A stretch of 64,000 nt of DNA from Platerodrilus igneus (lineage: Eukaryota > Arthropoda > Insecta > Coleoptera > Lycidae), in the NCBI GenBank assembly GCA_036346225.1, contig JARFIW010001340.1:496001-560000 (forward strand), read 5' to 3'. The translations under genes were made by a program, and so were the position numbers. The notes under the pieces are model-generated. The model was not told where the DNA came from. It saw nothing but the letters and a program-made list of their open reading frames with translations, and ran no database searches. Within the stretch, counting starts at the first letter, position 1. Every line of letters starts with the position of its first letter. Positions 1-11,237 of this stretch are shown here, piece after piece.

Positions 1-760
1 AAAAGATGAACCATATAGGTACTGTATCACCTTTCGTTAAGACAACCAAGTAACCCAAAAAGATGCTTACTCGTTTCCATATGTCTCCACTATCCTAGAC
101 CGTCTTCGTGATGCTCGTTTCCTCTCTTCTTTAAATATTCGCTCCGGTTACTGGCAAATTTCTTTATCTCATAAAGTCAAACTCATCACTGCTTTAACTG
201 TACTGCAGAGGGGTGTCTTCATTAGTTTTGCCGTATATCTTTTAGCCTTTACAATTCTCCTGGCACTTTTCAACGACTTATCAATCCGGTCATCGGTTCT
301 GATCTAGAATTCAAGTCCTCAACCTTGTTCTTTCTTGTCTCTTTTTGGCTGGTCTTAACCTTTTTCAAGGTAAATGCCATTTCTGTCTTCCCGAACTCCT
401 ATACCTCGGTTACGTAGTTACCCGAGATGGCCTACTTGTTAATCTTGAAAAAGTTTTCGCTATCCTCAATATCCCTTTCTCTGTCCAAGAAGTCAGTCTA
501 TTGATTGGTATGGCCAATTGGTACAAGCGTTTCATTCCAAATTTTTCCATTCTTCTGTACCTTCTAATCTTACTGGTAGTGTTCCTTTTTCCTGAACTCC
601 TGATTGTCAATCCGCATTCTTAGCCATTAAATAGCATTACTTTCCTGGCCAGACTTTGCCTTACCCTTTACTATTCAGAATAACGCTGCTCATTTCGGTC
701 TAGGCGCTATTTTGAGTCAACCTGCCCTAAAAGGTGAGAAAGTGGTCAAGTAAGGCAAGA
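1..760 (+). pseudogene. Ty3/gypsy reverse transcriptase / RNase H fragment (broken)
   Basis: Broken translation on + reads like the middle of a Ty3/gypsy Pol polyprotein. Around 95-180 there is RT palm sequence (LDRLRDARFLSSLNI, then GYWQI). Around 345-545 the RT thumb/connection follows, with GKCHFC, LGYVV-RDG and SLIGMANWYKRFIPNFS-like sequence. Around 680-720 an RNase H start resembles HFGLGAILSQ. Frameshifts and stops occur at about 230-340 and 570-680, and the YxDD segment is lost. No LTR, integrase or gag is visible. The fragment lies upstream of the Rab32 exon on the same strand, so it is probably inside or beside that gene's intron. Family recognition is firm; lineage is not. Confidence 0.8.
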
Positions 761-1412
761 AGTAACGGTGTTCCGTCTTGATAATAGATGCTTCATCATC
801 TCTGAAAGCGTCAACCGTATGCATGGGGATGTAAAAAAATTGACAAGCATTACTTAGTTAAATTATGTATATAGCAACTGTAAAATTTATGGATCGAGCA
901 GTTTTTAAATTTTTTACGTCCTTTCTGCGAATTTGTCGATCGTTTTATTCCAGCAAATGTGTGTTGTTCTTCTCATGGTCTTGTTGTCATTGTTAAGATA
1001 GAAAATCCAGAACTTCAAAACTTTGTAAAATTAAAAATTCAAATATGAGAAGAAGATAGTTTTTTACGCGTGGACGTTTATTAGATAAATGCTTTTCATA
1101 AATACGAAGTCCTACACTGTGGATTTAAAATCTTTTATTCGTCGATACCAATATTTAAAACACTGTGGTTTCTATATTCCAAATGCATCATATTTGAGTA
1201 ATTCTTTAATGCAATCAGTTGCCGGTTGCTCATTCTATTTTGAGTATAGTTGTAAGCAATTTCAATGGAAAGATTAGAATTTCCTTATTGTACCAAGCAT
1301 AAGACATTTTATTAGCACCAATCTTATAACAACTGTACACAGCTATTGTTTTATTTCTTGAATTTTATGCTTTTGAGTTAATACAAATAATTAAAGACTT
1401 TTAATTTTACAG
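761..1412. other. Non-coding stretch upstream of the Rab32 exon
   Basis: No recognisable protein, RNA or repeat was found. The last bases form a pyrimidine-rich tract followed by AG at 1411-1412, the splice acceptor of the next exon, so this is most likely intron. Confidence 0.5.
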
Positions 1413-1556
1413 TGCGATCAACAAAAAGAGGGTTTAGTAAATTCTGTTTCAAAAATGAACGAGTTTTGCAAAGAAAAGGGATTTGTAGCATGGTTTGAAA
1501 CATCAGCAAAAGAAAATATCAATATTGATGATGCTGCCAGGACTCTTGTGGATCAG
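1413..1556 (+). CDS. Rab32: Internal exon of Rab32/Rab38-subfamily small GTPase
   Basis: A 144-bp open exon (48 codons, phase 0 at both ends) lies between a T-rich tract plus AG at 1411-1412 and a GTTAGT donor at 1557. It encodes the C-terminal part of the Rab G domain. It opens with Cys-Asp, which would complete the NKxD guanine-specificity motif begun in the previous exon. It then has the Rab32-type segment FCKEKGF, WFETSAKEN (G5 SAK motif) and NINIDDAARTLVDQ. Rab32/38 proteins act on lysosome-related organelles and mitochondria-associated membranes and bind guanine nucleotide. The P-loop exon and the prenylated C-terminal exon were not found here, so they lie outside the window or are too short to recognise. 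It is intact, unlike everything around it. Rab29 is the main alternative. Confidence 0.88.
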
Positions 1557-1697
1557 GTTAGTATTAATGGTTACAACACCATAATTATACTTAATAGAGG
1601 ATAAAGATAATAGGTTATTGTTCATATTCTTAGTTGAATTTTATTATAGAACCAATAATTGTATATCACTTCTCAGTTTTAGGTATGATATTATTAT

Positions 1698-1701
<4 letters not shown>

Positions 1702-1763
<62 letters not shown>
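1702..1763. repeat. (AT)n microsatellite
   Basis: About 30 uninterrupted AT dinucleotides. Confidence 0.97.
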
Positions 1764-1765
<2 letters not shown>

Positions 1766-1970
1766 TATATTTGGTAACGACCTTACTCTCTTAATTGTGT
1801 ACAATTCGTTTTGGGTTTTAGGTCAGCAGAATTGAAAAGTTCTGTTTTTATAAAATCAAGCTTTCGGAAATATATTTTTCCATGCTAAAAGTAAATACAA
1901 ATGAATTAGTTATGAGAACAGGATTGAATTAATAGCTAAAAATTGTATATAACTGATACTTACTAATTTA

Positions 1971-1972
<2 letters not shown>

Positions 1973-2055
<83 letters not shown>

Positions 2056-2057
2056 GT
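1973..2057. repeat. (AT)n microsatellite, interrupted
   Basis: About 40 AT dinucleotides with one or two single-base phase interruptions. Confidence 0.97.
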
Positions 2058-2279
2058 TAATTACACAAAGTTGATATTTTCTAAATGGAACACCCTGATT
2101 TTTATGCATATTTAAATTATAAACTAGAAATTAATGTATATTTGTTAGGACGTCCATATTCCTATCTTCTACTGTTTTCGAGAAAAATCAATTTCAAGCA
2201 AATTTCGGAATGTACAAAAAATAGAATAACGATAAAATTAATGAGCAACAGCTGTTGTGAAATGTTTATGTGATTTGCG

Positions 2280-2675
2280 CTCAGAGTTCTAGTGACGCTG
2301 AAGAAGAATATAGAGCATCAGTTCTGTACATCCGCTGTGTGCAGAAAAGAAATATAACAATAAATAAACTGCCTAAGAGGAGTTACAGATACAAGCTACA
2401 AAAATGGTGCAACAATCTGATAAATGGATATCGATTATATTCAAATTGGCGAATCAGTTACGGTACTAGTCCCTAGTTTGGATAGAAGCAACGCGAATGC
2501 TCGCAACCTAGTGGGAGTTCTCGTTGAAAGGAGTGATGATGGTTATTATAAAGTGGGGACTATTCAAGGAAAGATTAGTTTACTGTATTCAAGAAAACAA
2601 ATTCAAATTTGCAGGAGTAAATTTTTAAAGCCAGATAGTGTTTCCGATAAAGAATTATCGCTTTGCAAGATTTAA
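2280..2675 (+). pseudogene. Transposon protein fragment, KRBA2 / SCAN-domain-like integrase C-terminal region
   Basis: An open stretch from 2424 to 2675 encodes about 83 residues with the pattern IGESVTVLVP-DR, NARNLVGVL, DGYYKVGT--GK, YSRKQIQIC and a following SLCK. This resembles the domain after the integrase core in KRBA2- and SCAND3-like transposon proteins of invertebrate genomes, where it precedes a Cys-rich tail. The frame just upstream (about 2280-2420) may be the preceding linker but is shifted. No integrase core, Cys-rich tail or terminal repeats are visible, so this is an isolated fragment. The call rests on remembered family patterns; a profile search would confirm or refute it. 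Confidence 0.55.
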
Positions 2676-2689
2676 CAGTCTTAATTCTA

Positions 2690-5600
2690 TACTTGCCGTT
2701 CCAAATGGACCTGTGCCTTAAAGAAGTTCTAGATTACTAGAACGGGTGGAGTGGCTTGCGTATTTCAGTGATTTATAGAGCCAAACTACAAGTTCAATCA
2801 AATTAGACTAAGACGGGTCCCCGAAAGGGTGCAGAAGCTCTTTCAGTACTTAGATTAGCAGAGACCATAGGGGTCGGTATGTCATTCTCATACATACTAC
2901 TGCGATTTGGAAGGCAACGGGAGACCACCACATTACCTCCCAAGTCCACAGCGTGCCTAAATTGTAATTAAGATGATGGCATCTTTTGGGGTAAAAAATT
3001 CGAGAGTTAAAATAGTTCCCATTCAGATCTTCCAGAGGAGACTACTCCGGAGGATGTAATCGGAAAGTTAAAAAAAGAGTCGGACATTGTGCGAGTAGAA
3101 ACGTGAAATGTCAGAAGTATGAAACAGTAGATAAGCTAGAGAACTTCAAAATTGAAATGGTTAGGTTAGCATTAGACATAGTAGGGATCAGCGACGATCG
3201 GTGGCCAGAAACGGGGAATTTTTGGTGTGAACATTTTAAGGTAATTTATACATGATCAGAAAAAGGAAATTTTAGTGTGGGGGTAGTTATATCAAACAAA
3301 AAAAAAATAGGACACTGTGTAAAAAACTACTTACAAAAGAACGAAAGCATGGTTAGATTAGGATCTAAATCGGTATATACAGATACGTAAAAGGACATAC
3401 AAATTTAATAATTACGGGGGATTTTAATGCAGTGGTAGGTTTATTTGGTTTAGGCACGAGAAGCGACAGGGGAAATGGGCTGGTAGAATTTTGCGACAAA
3501 AACAATTTAACCATCACAAACACATTATTTCAACATCGTGCTAGAAGACGATACACCTGCAAGATGCCAGGAGGTATAGGAGAATATCAAATAAATTAGA
3601 TTGTTGTTAGATAACGGTTTCGGAATTAAGTAAAAGACTGTAGAAGCTACCCAGAAGCAGATATAGACATTGACCATGACATCATAATTATGAAAATCGC
3701 TCTTAAATTTAAAAAAAAGAACTGAAAAAGACACTTTGACTTTGAGAAACTAAAAGATTAAGATATCCATAAAAGAATTGAAAAGAAAGTCAAATGAATA
3801 GCTGAAAGATATCGGAAAAATTTTTTATACTAAGAACGTAGAAACAGAATGGAATAACATTAAATCTAGCTTAGACATGGCGGCCAGAAATATTCTGGGG
3901 TATACACACAAAGAAACTAAGAAAGCATGGCTAACAAAGAATAGCCTGATTTTAATAGAAGAAAGACAAAAATACATCAAACGAAAGAGGAAAACATAAA
4001 TACAAAGCCATAAAATGAAAAATTATTTGCAGGAAAGCTAAAGAACAATGGTTTGTTGAAAAGTGCCAAGAGGTACAAACTAAAATGGAAATAGGAAAGA
4101 AAGACGAAGCGTACAAACTAATTGGAATGAATTTTAGGGATATAAAACCGTATAGCAAAAATATAAGGGACGCGAAAGGTAACGTCATTATAGAAAATAT
4201 AGAGAAAGTGGTTAGATGGCAAGAATATATAGGGAATTTATATGCAGAAAAGGAACTAAGGGCATTAGAACAAGAATCAGGCATTGACAAAGGTGGCTTG
4301 GGATATCCAATACTTAGAGATGAGTTTGAATTAGCATTAAAGGATCTGAAAAATGGTAAGGCACCGGGTACAGATAAGTTGCAAACAGAAACTCTAAAAA
4401 CCACTGGAAAAGCAGTAACAGAAAGTCTGTTCTAACTTGTAAACTATATGTATGAGACAGACGAGATACCCAAAGATTTCAAACGTAACATTATAGTCAT
4501 CATACCAAAAGAGAAAGACGTAGATAGATGTGAAAATTTTCGATTAAAGCACACGTGTCAAAAATATTAACTAAAATTGTACAAAGATGAATGAAAAAAC
4601 GAGCTGAAGAAATACTAAACGTAGATCAATTTGGGTTTAGGCAAAACAAGACAAGAACTCTGAAGATGAAAATTTAGAAAACAATAGCAAAAGGGGAAAC
4701 CGTGTATATAGGGTTTGTAGATCTGGAAAAAGCATTCGACAATGTAAAATGGAAAAAAATGTTCGAAATACTCAAAAAGATCGGAATGAGTTTTAGGGAT
4801 AGACGGATAGTACATAGCTTATACAAAGAGCAAACACCGGTAATAGAATTAGAGCAGGAACTTAGAGAAGTAAATATTAGGAAAGGGGTGTGACAGGGAC
4901 GTGCCCTATCCCCATTAACTTTTAACTTGTACATTGAAAAGGCAATGAATGCTGTCAAATGCAGAAAGACATTTGGAACAATTATGCAGGGACAAAAGAT
5001 TGATATGCTTAGATTTGCAAATGATATAACGGTACTAGCATCTAGCAAGGAAGTGTTAGAAGCTGCTCTTAATAAAATGGAAACAGTTCTAACACAGAGA
5101 CACGGTATGGAAATTAACAAATTAAAACTAACGTACTAGTATGTAAAGGAGGGGAAAATAAATCAAAAACTAGAATACAAATAGGTAAAGAGAACTTACA
5201 AGAGGTTAAGGATTTCTGCTACCTAGGAAGCCAAATAACGCAAAATGGAGAAAGCGCAAAAGATATAAAACAAAGATTAGCACAAGGTTGTGATACATTT
5301 ACCAAGAATAAACAATTACTGTGTTCAAAGACAATAAACATAGAAACAAGGAAAGATTGTTTAAACCATATGTGTAAAGCACACCACTGTACGGCTGTGA
5401 AACTTGAACAGTAAGAGAAACGTACAGGAAAAAGATAGAAGCCTTTGAAATGTGGCGCTACAGACGGATGATGAAGATATCATGGGCAGACAAATTTAAG
5501 AACGAAGAGGTACTAGAAATGGTAGGGGAAGAAAGAAATATATAGAAAACGGTAAAAAAATAGAAGAGGTAGAATGATAGGTCACATACTAGGACATGAG

Positions 5601-5790
5601 GGAATAATGAGGAATATATTAGAAGCAACGATAGAAAAAAAGGGCGGTAAAGGTAGACCTAGGTTAGACTATTGCACAAAGATAGTGGAAGTTGTAGGCC
5701 GTGGGAATTTCAGGAAAATGTGTAGGCTAACTCAGAATAGAAATTAATTGAGGTACGCATCCAACCAGTTCCAAAATGGAAAATCTAATA
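2690..5790 (+). pseudogene. APE-type LINE (RTE-like, 'CFDP2-like' ORF), dead
   Basis: A nearly full-length non-LTR retrotransposon with stops and frameshifts. A 5' untranslated-like part covers 2690-3060. The endonuclease domain runs from about 3095 to 3700, with TWNVRSM, DIVGIS, GDFNAVVG and IDHD-like sequence; GDFN and DHD are catalytic-type motifs. A linker with WLTKNSLILIEERQKY lies at 3925-3985. The RT domain covers about 4330-5140, with LKNGKAPGTD, GFVDLEKAFD and LRFANDITVLA; the usual F/YADD box has become FAND, which would abolish catalysis. A C-terminal region with AFEMWRYRRMMKISW and RGKGRPRLDYCTKIV-like sequence ends near 5750. It lies downstream of the Rab32 exon, same strand. Clade assignment is by pattern only. 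Confidence 0.85.
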
Positions 5791-6345
5791 AAGAAAAAAA
5801 TAACTGAACTTAAACCTGATGATTATTAGAAGCCACTATAAAAATTGGTTTTTGCAATATTCTAAACTAATGTTAATTGTGCGAAAGGATATACGGGAAA
5901 ACTATTAATTTGGCAAATGTCTAAGTGTTGGGGGATATTGGTAGCCACAAGCTGCTTAACCCCCTTTACATACCACTGAATATCAGTGAAATAGGATATA
6001 TATTTACAAAACAATAGAAGGGGAACCAAGCTGTGTCTAGGCTGTGTAGGCTAGCTCAAAATAGAAATAAGTGGAGGGACGCGTCCAAACAGTTTTAAAA
6101 CCTAATGACGAAAAGATTATTGCATTTAAATCTGATGATCATTATAAACAACTACAGGTGTGGGTTTTTAAATATTTTCAACTAATGTTGATTGTGCGAA
6201 AGGATATATTGAAAAACTATTAATTCTGCAAATGTTTAAGTGCTGGGAGATCTTGCAAACCGCCGACTGCTTGACCCCCTTCACATACCACTAAATATCG
6301 GGGAAATAGGGTATATATTTGTAAAACAATAGAAGGGGAACTGAA
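5700..6345 (+). repeat. Tandem duplication of the LINE 3' end, period about 315 bp
   Basis: The LINE 3' terminus (the MCRL-QNR coding end plus about 230 bp of 3' untranslated sequence) occurs twice in tandem. Equivalent anchors GTTAATTGTGCGAAAGGATA and GTTGATTGTGCGAAAGGATA lie near 5872 and 6187, giving a 315-bp offset. The copies have diverged by point changes, so the duplication is old. Confidence 0.8.
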
Positions 6346-6349
6346 CTGC

Positions 6350-6845
6350 ATCTAACAAGAAAAAACAGCGGCAATGTTCGAAGACAACAAACAGAAACAA
6401 GGAGAAAATTGTTGAAAGCATATGGTGTAGCACAGCACAGTACGTGTATGAAATAGGAACAGTAGGAGAAGCAAACAGAAAAGCGGTAGAAGCCTTTTAA
6501 AATGTTGTGCTCAGATGTATGAGCATCATTGCATGGACAGACAAAGTTTATAACAAAGAGGTTATAGAAATAGTAGGGGAATAAAGATATCTGTGAAAAA
6601 CAAAAAATAGGATAAATAGAAGAGCATGATACGTTCTAAGGCATTTTTGGGGAATAGTGCGAGATATATTATAAGCAGAGATAAGGAAAAAAGAAAGGTA
6701 GAGGTAGACCTCGATCAGACTATTTCACGTAGATAGTGAAAAATCCAAACTGGAAATTTCAGGTAAATGTGTAGGTTAGCTCAGAATAGGAAACTATGAG
6801 GGTACGCGTCTAACCAGTTCCAGGATTGAAGACCTAATGATGATG
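6350..6845 (+). pseudogene. Third LINE 3'-end fragment
   Basis: A degenerate copy of the LINE C-terminal coding region follows the tandem tails. It contains a decayed equivalent of the AFEMW-RRM segment near 6490-6530 and of the RGRPRLDY segment near 6695-6725. It ends with the MCRLAQNR-like terminus at about 6770-6800 and a GATGATGATGAT tail at 6837-6848. Stops and shifts are frequent. It could be a separate 5'-truncated insertion or part of the same duplication. Confidence 0.65.
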
Positions 6846-7395
6846 ATGATTTTATACTTGGAGAACAGGGATTCGTAAAATATAATTGTACTAAAAAAAT
6901 GTACCATGAACTGTTATAAATGCAGGAAAGGGGAGATCTTATGTAATTCCAAATGTCATCATTCGCCGCCGTGTCCTAACAAATAATACATTATTTACAA
7001 CCGCTTGTTAAAAAAGTTTTATTGTTCTACTTAACATAATACATAGAGCTTGCTACTTTTAAAATTACTTTCCTTATACTTCCACAAAAAAATTAAAAGC
7101 ATCTCATTAATAATTTTATTTGCACCTTTAACAATACGGGTATACTAGTTATCAGAGAAAGCTCAAAAATAAAATCATATTTTCTAACTTTGTCTATGTG
7201 TTTTGCAAATCTAGGTTTATCGAATTACATTCTAGGCAAATTCTAAAATATAAAACTATTTCGGACTGTACCTAAAACGTTCCGGCAGTGTGCAGTTGAG
7301 TTAGTCAAACTTAAGTATGTCATAGAAATGGACTTTAGCGTAACACATATACTTTTGTTTTTGTTTTCTACAAATTTTCTTCTCTATCCTCTATA
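6846..7395. other. AT-rich stretch without recognised content
   Basis: No recognisable coding, RNA or repeat signal on either strand. Confidence 0.4.
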
Positions 7396-7399
7396 GTTG

Positions 7400-8620
7400 T
7401 CTAACTATTACGACACGCCTCAAAAAAATCTCATGACGCCTTCTTTTAATTGCAGTAGTAATTTTTGTATTTTTAAATCATTTTCACGATCCTATCTGTA
7501 CTAACTTTATCTGTCAAACTGATGCTAAACATTCTCTGTAGCTTCACATCTCGAAAGCTTTAATGTTTCTAACTGTTTCTTTGCAGTGTACCTAAGCATA
7601 CGTTTTCAATAGTATTTTTCTATCTAATATAAAAAGCGATCCTACTTTTTAATATCGCTCTTTGCGTCTCAGACAAATTCCTTCTTTGAGCCTTTTTGTA
7701 TTTGACATATTTTCACTTCCATTTCATTTGTGATTAAAATCCTTAAATAGCAAAACTCTTTTATTGTAATGCTTTTAACTTTTGATTTACTGTTTTCGTT
7801 CTACTGCCAACCTTTTTACTACATATTATTAACTTTGTCTCAATATTGTCGACTTTTACTCATATAGCTCTATCGTATATTTCATTCATTTATTAAAACC
7901 TATTTTTAGTTTTTGCTTCTGCTAATATTACTACACTTACCTTTTACACAGATTTTACTTTTTGTTTGTTTCATATTACTGTGATTTGTTCTACTTATCC
8001 TTCTAGTACTTGCCTTCGTATAAGAATAGTACCTGTCGTATCATTATTCTTTCTAAATTCAAACTCATATTTTGCCCATCGTGTCCTTATTTTATCCTGT
8101 AGCATGTTGTATATTATTTTAGTTAGTATTTTTGAACGATGCTTCAACACACTAACTGCCCTTTCATTTTCGCTATCACTAAATCATGCTTTTTTTGAAC
8201 ACATTACTAATATACTCTTTCTGAAGTCTAAAATCCGTTCTCCTTCTTCGTATATCCTCTTTATTGGCCTCTGTAATGTGTTTTATAAATTCTTCCCTCA
8301 TACCAAATTAACTCTGCTGGCAACTGAATTACCGCTAGGGCTTTCTCAACTACTATATTTCTGTTTGAAATTCCGTTCTTAGCATTTTAGATCCTATTTC
8401 CATATCTTTACCTCACCTATATCTTCCATATTAAAAAACTTCTGTTCAGTGAAATAAAGGGTTGTCAAATATCTTGCATCTACCTGCTATACCTTTTCTT
8501 CAACTAATGTTATACCAGTTCTATTATTGTCCTATTTCTACTACTAGTTTGTAGAAATTACTAATTTTTTAACGAGTTTCAAGGTTTACTTCTTTTGACT
8601 TGTTAAAAAGATCACGGTTT
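7400..8620 (-). pseudogene. Antisense LINE fragment (RT and C-terminal part)
   Basis: The minus strand carries the same class of LINE protein in badly broken form. At about 8060-8150 it reads LKHRSKILTKIIYNMLQDKI followed by an EFRKN-like equivalent of the GFRKG motif. At about 7495-7560 there is a decayed AFEM--YRECL segment, the C-terminal AFEMWCYRRML region. Several stops interrupt each part. The orientation is opposite to the LINE at 2690-5790, so it is a separate insertion. Confidence 0.65.
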
Positions 8621-8639
8621 GACTTAAGTCATGAGAATA

Positions 8640-8890
8640 GATCTTGAGTTGTTGATTTATCTCTACAATCATAAGGACACTGCTACGTTTTTCAATACGA
8701 TTAAACTAATCAAAAAAGATGACATTGAGGCTTGGATGAATAACAAGTATAATCCCTACAATCCATACCAGGCGTACACTTTTTTAATCTGAGAAACATA
8801 AAAGAAAGTTGGACAGTTAGCAGAAGAAATAACAAAATTTACTGTTTGTGTCTTCTAGTATATTAGTTTAATGTTTTTATTAAATATTTT
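8640..8890 (+). other. Short open stretch of unknown origin before the hAT fragment
   Basis: On +, about 54 codons are open from roughly 8648 to 8792 (Leu-Glu-Leu-Leu to a TGA). I do not recognise the sequence. It may be the upstream part of the hAT fragment or unrelated. Confidence 0.25.
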
Positions 8891-9850
8891 GCATATTTTT
8901 ATAAATGAAGAAAGTATTCGATGAGAAAGCTTCCGGTATATGAACGAACGATGGGTGCCAGGTTTCAAGGTTTTTAAAGCGCTTATGAAACATAAACTTC
9001 TAAGTATATCTGGGCACTCTGACAAGAAGCGCTTGTTGCCAAACAACTAAGTCCTTGTCTGAACCTCGTGTTAATGATCGTTGTAACTACAGTGAATTTT
9101 ATAAAGACGACACCATTAAAATCAAGATTTCTTTCCGCACTTTGCAAGGACATTGGGCGTAAAACATTCAGCATTATTAATTTATTGTAAAGCAAGATGG
9201 TTATCAAGCGGAAAATTTTTACAAAGTGTTTACAAAATATGAAATGAAATTACAACTTTTTGAGGAAAATCACCAGGAGGCAACGCTGTTCCGCCATCTT
9301 TTACTCGTAATGAAATTGAGCTACTGGGTTGATATATTTGAGAAACTAAACATTTTGAATCTTAAACTTCAAAGAATAAATGCTCATCTCTTGGATACGA
9401 AAGATAAAGTCGACGCTTTTTCTTAAAAATTAGAATTATGGGGTACAAATGTAAAGCGCCAAAACATAGAAATGTTAAAAAATTTAGATGTATTTCCAAA
9501 ATCTACAACGCTAAAAAAGTACACATCAAAGTTTTATTTTGCAACTATGGAGAATAACTTAATAATTTTAGGAAGTATTTTATAACCAATAACAATCTCA
9601 AAGCAAAATATGACTGGATTTGAAAAGACTCCTAAAAATCTTTCAATTCAAGAATAACGATAACATACAGTTTACGGCACCAAATTAATAATGATTTCTT
9701 AATTTGAGTTTTGGTCTGATGTAGATACTGAATTTTTGCAGTAAATAGAAGAACTTTTCGTATATTTCTACCCTTTTCAACAACTCGTTACTAAACCGGC
9801 ATTTCTACTGTGCCTGCACTAAAATGAAAATCCCGAATCTAGCTTAATAT
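8890..9850 (+). pseudogene. hAT transposase fragment (ZBED5/Buster-like), broken
   Basis: Broken + strand frames match the central part of hAT transposases of the ZBED5/GTF2IRD2/Buster group. About 9020-9060 reads EALVAKQLSP, like the HREALVAK segment after the catalytic core. About 9085-9165 reads VNFIKTTPLKSRFLSALC. About 9225-9480 holds the longest open piece, with LQLFEE, VDIFEKLNILNLKLQ and KVDAFS then KLELWG. The C-terminal dimerisation region is not clear. At least four frameshifts are needed. No terminal inverted repeats or 8-bp duplication were found. It is flanked on both sides by antisense LINE sequence. Confidence 0.65.
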
Positions 9851-10625
9851 GGCAAAAAACTGAGAGTGTGCATTTACAACATGTTATGCGAGACAGTCCT
9901 GAGGGAGCCATTAATTTGACTAACTGTCAAATTTAGTTTTCATTTGCTTCAATGTTGAGATTGCAATAGATAATTTTGTTTTGCATTTTATAATGTATTT
10001 GAAGTTTTTGCATTGTATTTGTAGTTTCATTTTTTTAATAAAAACGTTTTGTGATACTTGCTTCATTCTTTTCACATTTTTACGGCCCCCCTTCCATTGC
10101 TTTGTCAACCCTCTAAGGGGCCACAACCCATATTTTGTCTATCATTCTGTAGTGCTGATTACACTTCATCCAAATTACTCTGCGCCTGCTGTTATTTAGT
10201 TTGACTATGCAATCTATTTATCTTATATTTAAGCTTCTAGTATTTTTCCAACCTTAATTTTTGCAACACATCTATTTCCTTCCAGAGTTGTCCATTCTTT
10301 CCCAGCTACATCATTTCTAATTTCTAATATAATATGCGCTTTCGCTAACGATTCCTTAAGGAATTGTCATTTTCTTCCACGTTTTGCAAACTCTGCTATC
10401 GTTCTTCCTACCATATTTTTATGTATCACTCCGATTTCGATATCGTGTAGTTTATCTGCATCTCATTTGGTCAGCCGTTTACGTTTTTTTATTTTTTTCT
10501 AAATTTAAATCACATGTTATTAATATTAAATTGTAGGATTACTATCCATATCTGCGCTTGTGTATTTTTTTAATTTTTTAATCTATCCTTAACTAATATC
10601 TATCTGAAACCTACTTATATAAACA
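9851..10625. other. Decayed sequence; weak minus-strand coding trace
   Basis: Mostly AT-rich. On the minus strand, about 10240-10430 reads as a coherent peptide with one stop (TIAEFAKRGRK, then AGKEWTTLEGN). I do not recognise it. It could belong to the antisense LINE or to another element. Confidence 0.3.
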
Positions 10626-10629
10626 GGCA

Positions 10630-10945
10630 TTTTCCATGTGTATAGCCGTTTTTACAAAGTTGTTGATTTATTTCTGATACATGCACCATACTTCTTACTA
10701 CTTTCCTTCTCTACATTCAATTACAACTACAATAAAGGCAAAGACAATAAACTAGGCAATCCTACTTTTTCAAACACCCTGAATAATATCTTGAATTTTA
10801 TCGTATGTTTTTTATCTTGTTATTTTCATCTGAGCCCGAGTTGATGACTTTATATTTACCTGACCAAAAGTCGCCTTCTATTGTTCACCTTATTCTTACC
10901 AGGCCCTACTAAGTCTATTTATGAATTAGCCAATGTTATCTTCAA
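10630..10945 (-). pseudogene. Antisense LINE endonuclease N-terminal trace
   Basis: Minus-strand translation around 10800-10900 resembles the start of an APE endonuclease in the CFDP2-like LINEs, where a 'SExRWxGEG-FWSG-Y-VIYSG' pattern is usual: here TIEGDFWSGKYKVINSGS is visible. It has the orientation expected for the upstream part of the antisense LINE at 7400-8620, with the hAT fragment between them. Confidence 0.45.
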
Positions 10946-11233
10946 ATTCTGTAACTCTTCTATCTCTCAAAAATTACGAATATGCAACTCTTCTATTTGT
11001 GAAACATTCTTCCTGTTTAGTAATGCTCTCTGTTTCTTTCTTCTTCTGTAATCTTTTATCCTTCTCTAAAATACAAATTATAATAGCCTACTAAATTAGT
11101 AGTAAAGGATTGATAGTACTTTTGGTAAGTCGATTTTTATGACTAGCAGGAAATCGCTAGGGCTATTATTTGTTATAACACATGTTCCTATAACCGATGA
11201 TAAGTAACTTGACAGCTACCGGAAAACACTGCT
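10946..11233. other. Flank of LTR element 1, nothing recognised
   Basis: No recognisable feature up to the target duplication of the LTR element. Confidence 0.4.
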
Positions 11234-11237
11234 ACTT
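11234..11237. repeat. Target-site duplication ACTT (left copy)
   Basis: ACTT immediately precedes the TG of the left LTR and recurs immediately after the CA of the right LTR at 17446-17449. Confidence 0.85.

Larger units (their letters stand above)
1557..2259. other. Probable Rab32 intron with two AT microsatellites
   Basis: Starts with the GTTAGT donor and contains no recognisable coding sequence. It holds two long (AT)n runs. The next exon of the gene was not identified. Confidence 0.4.
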
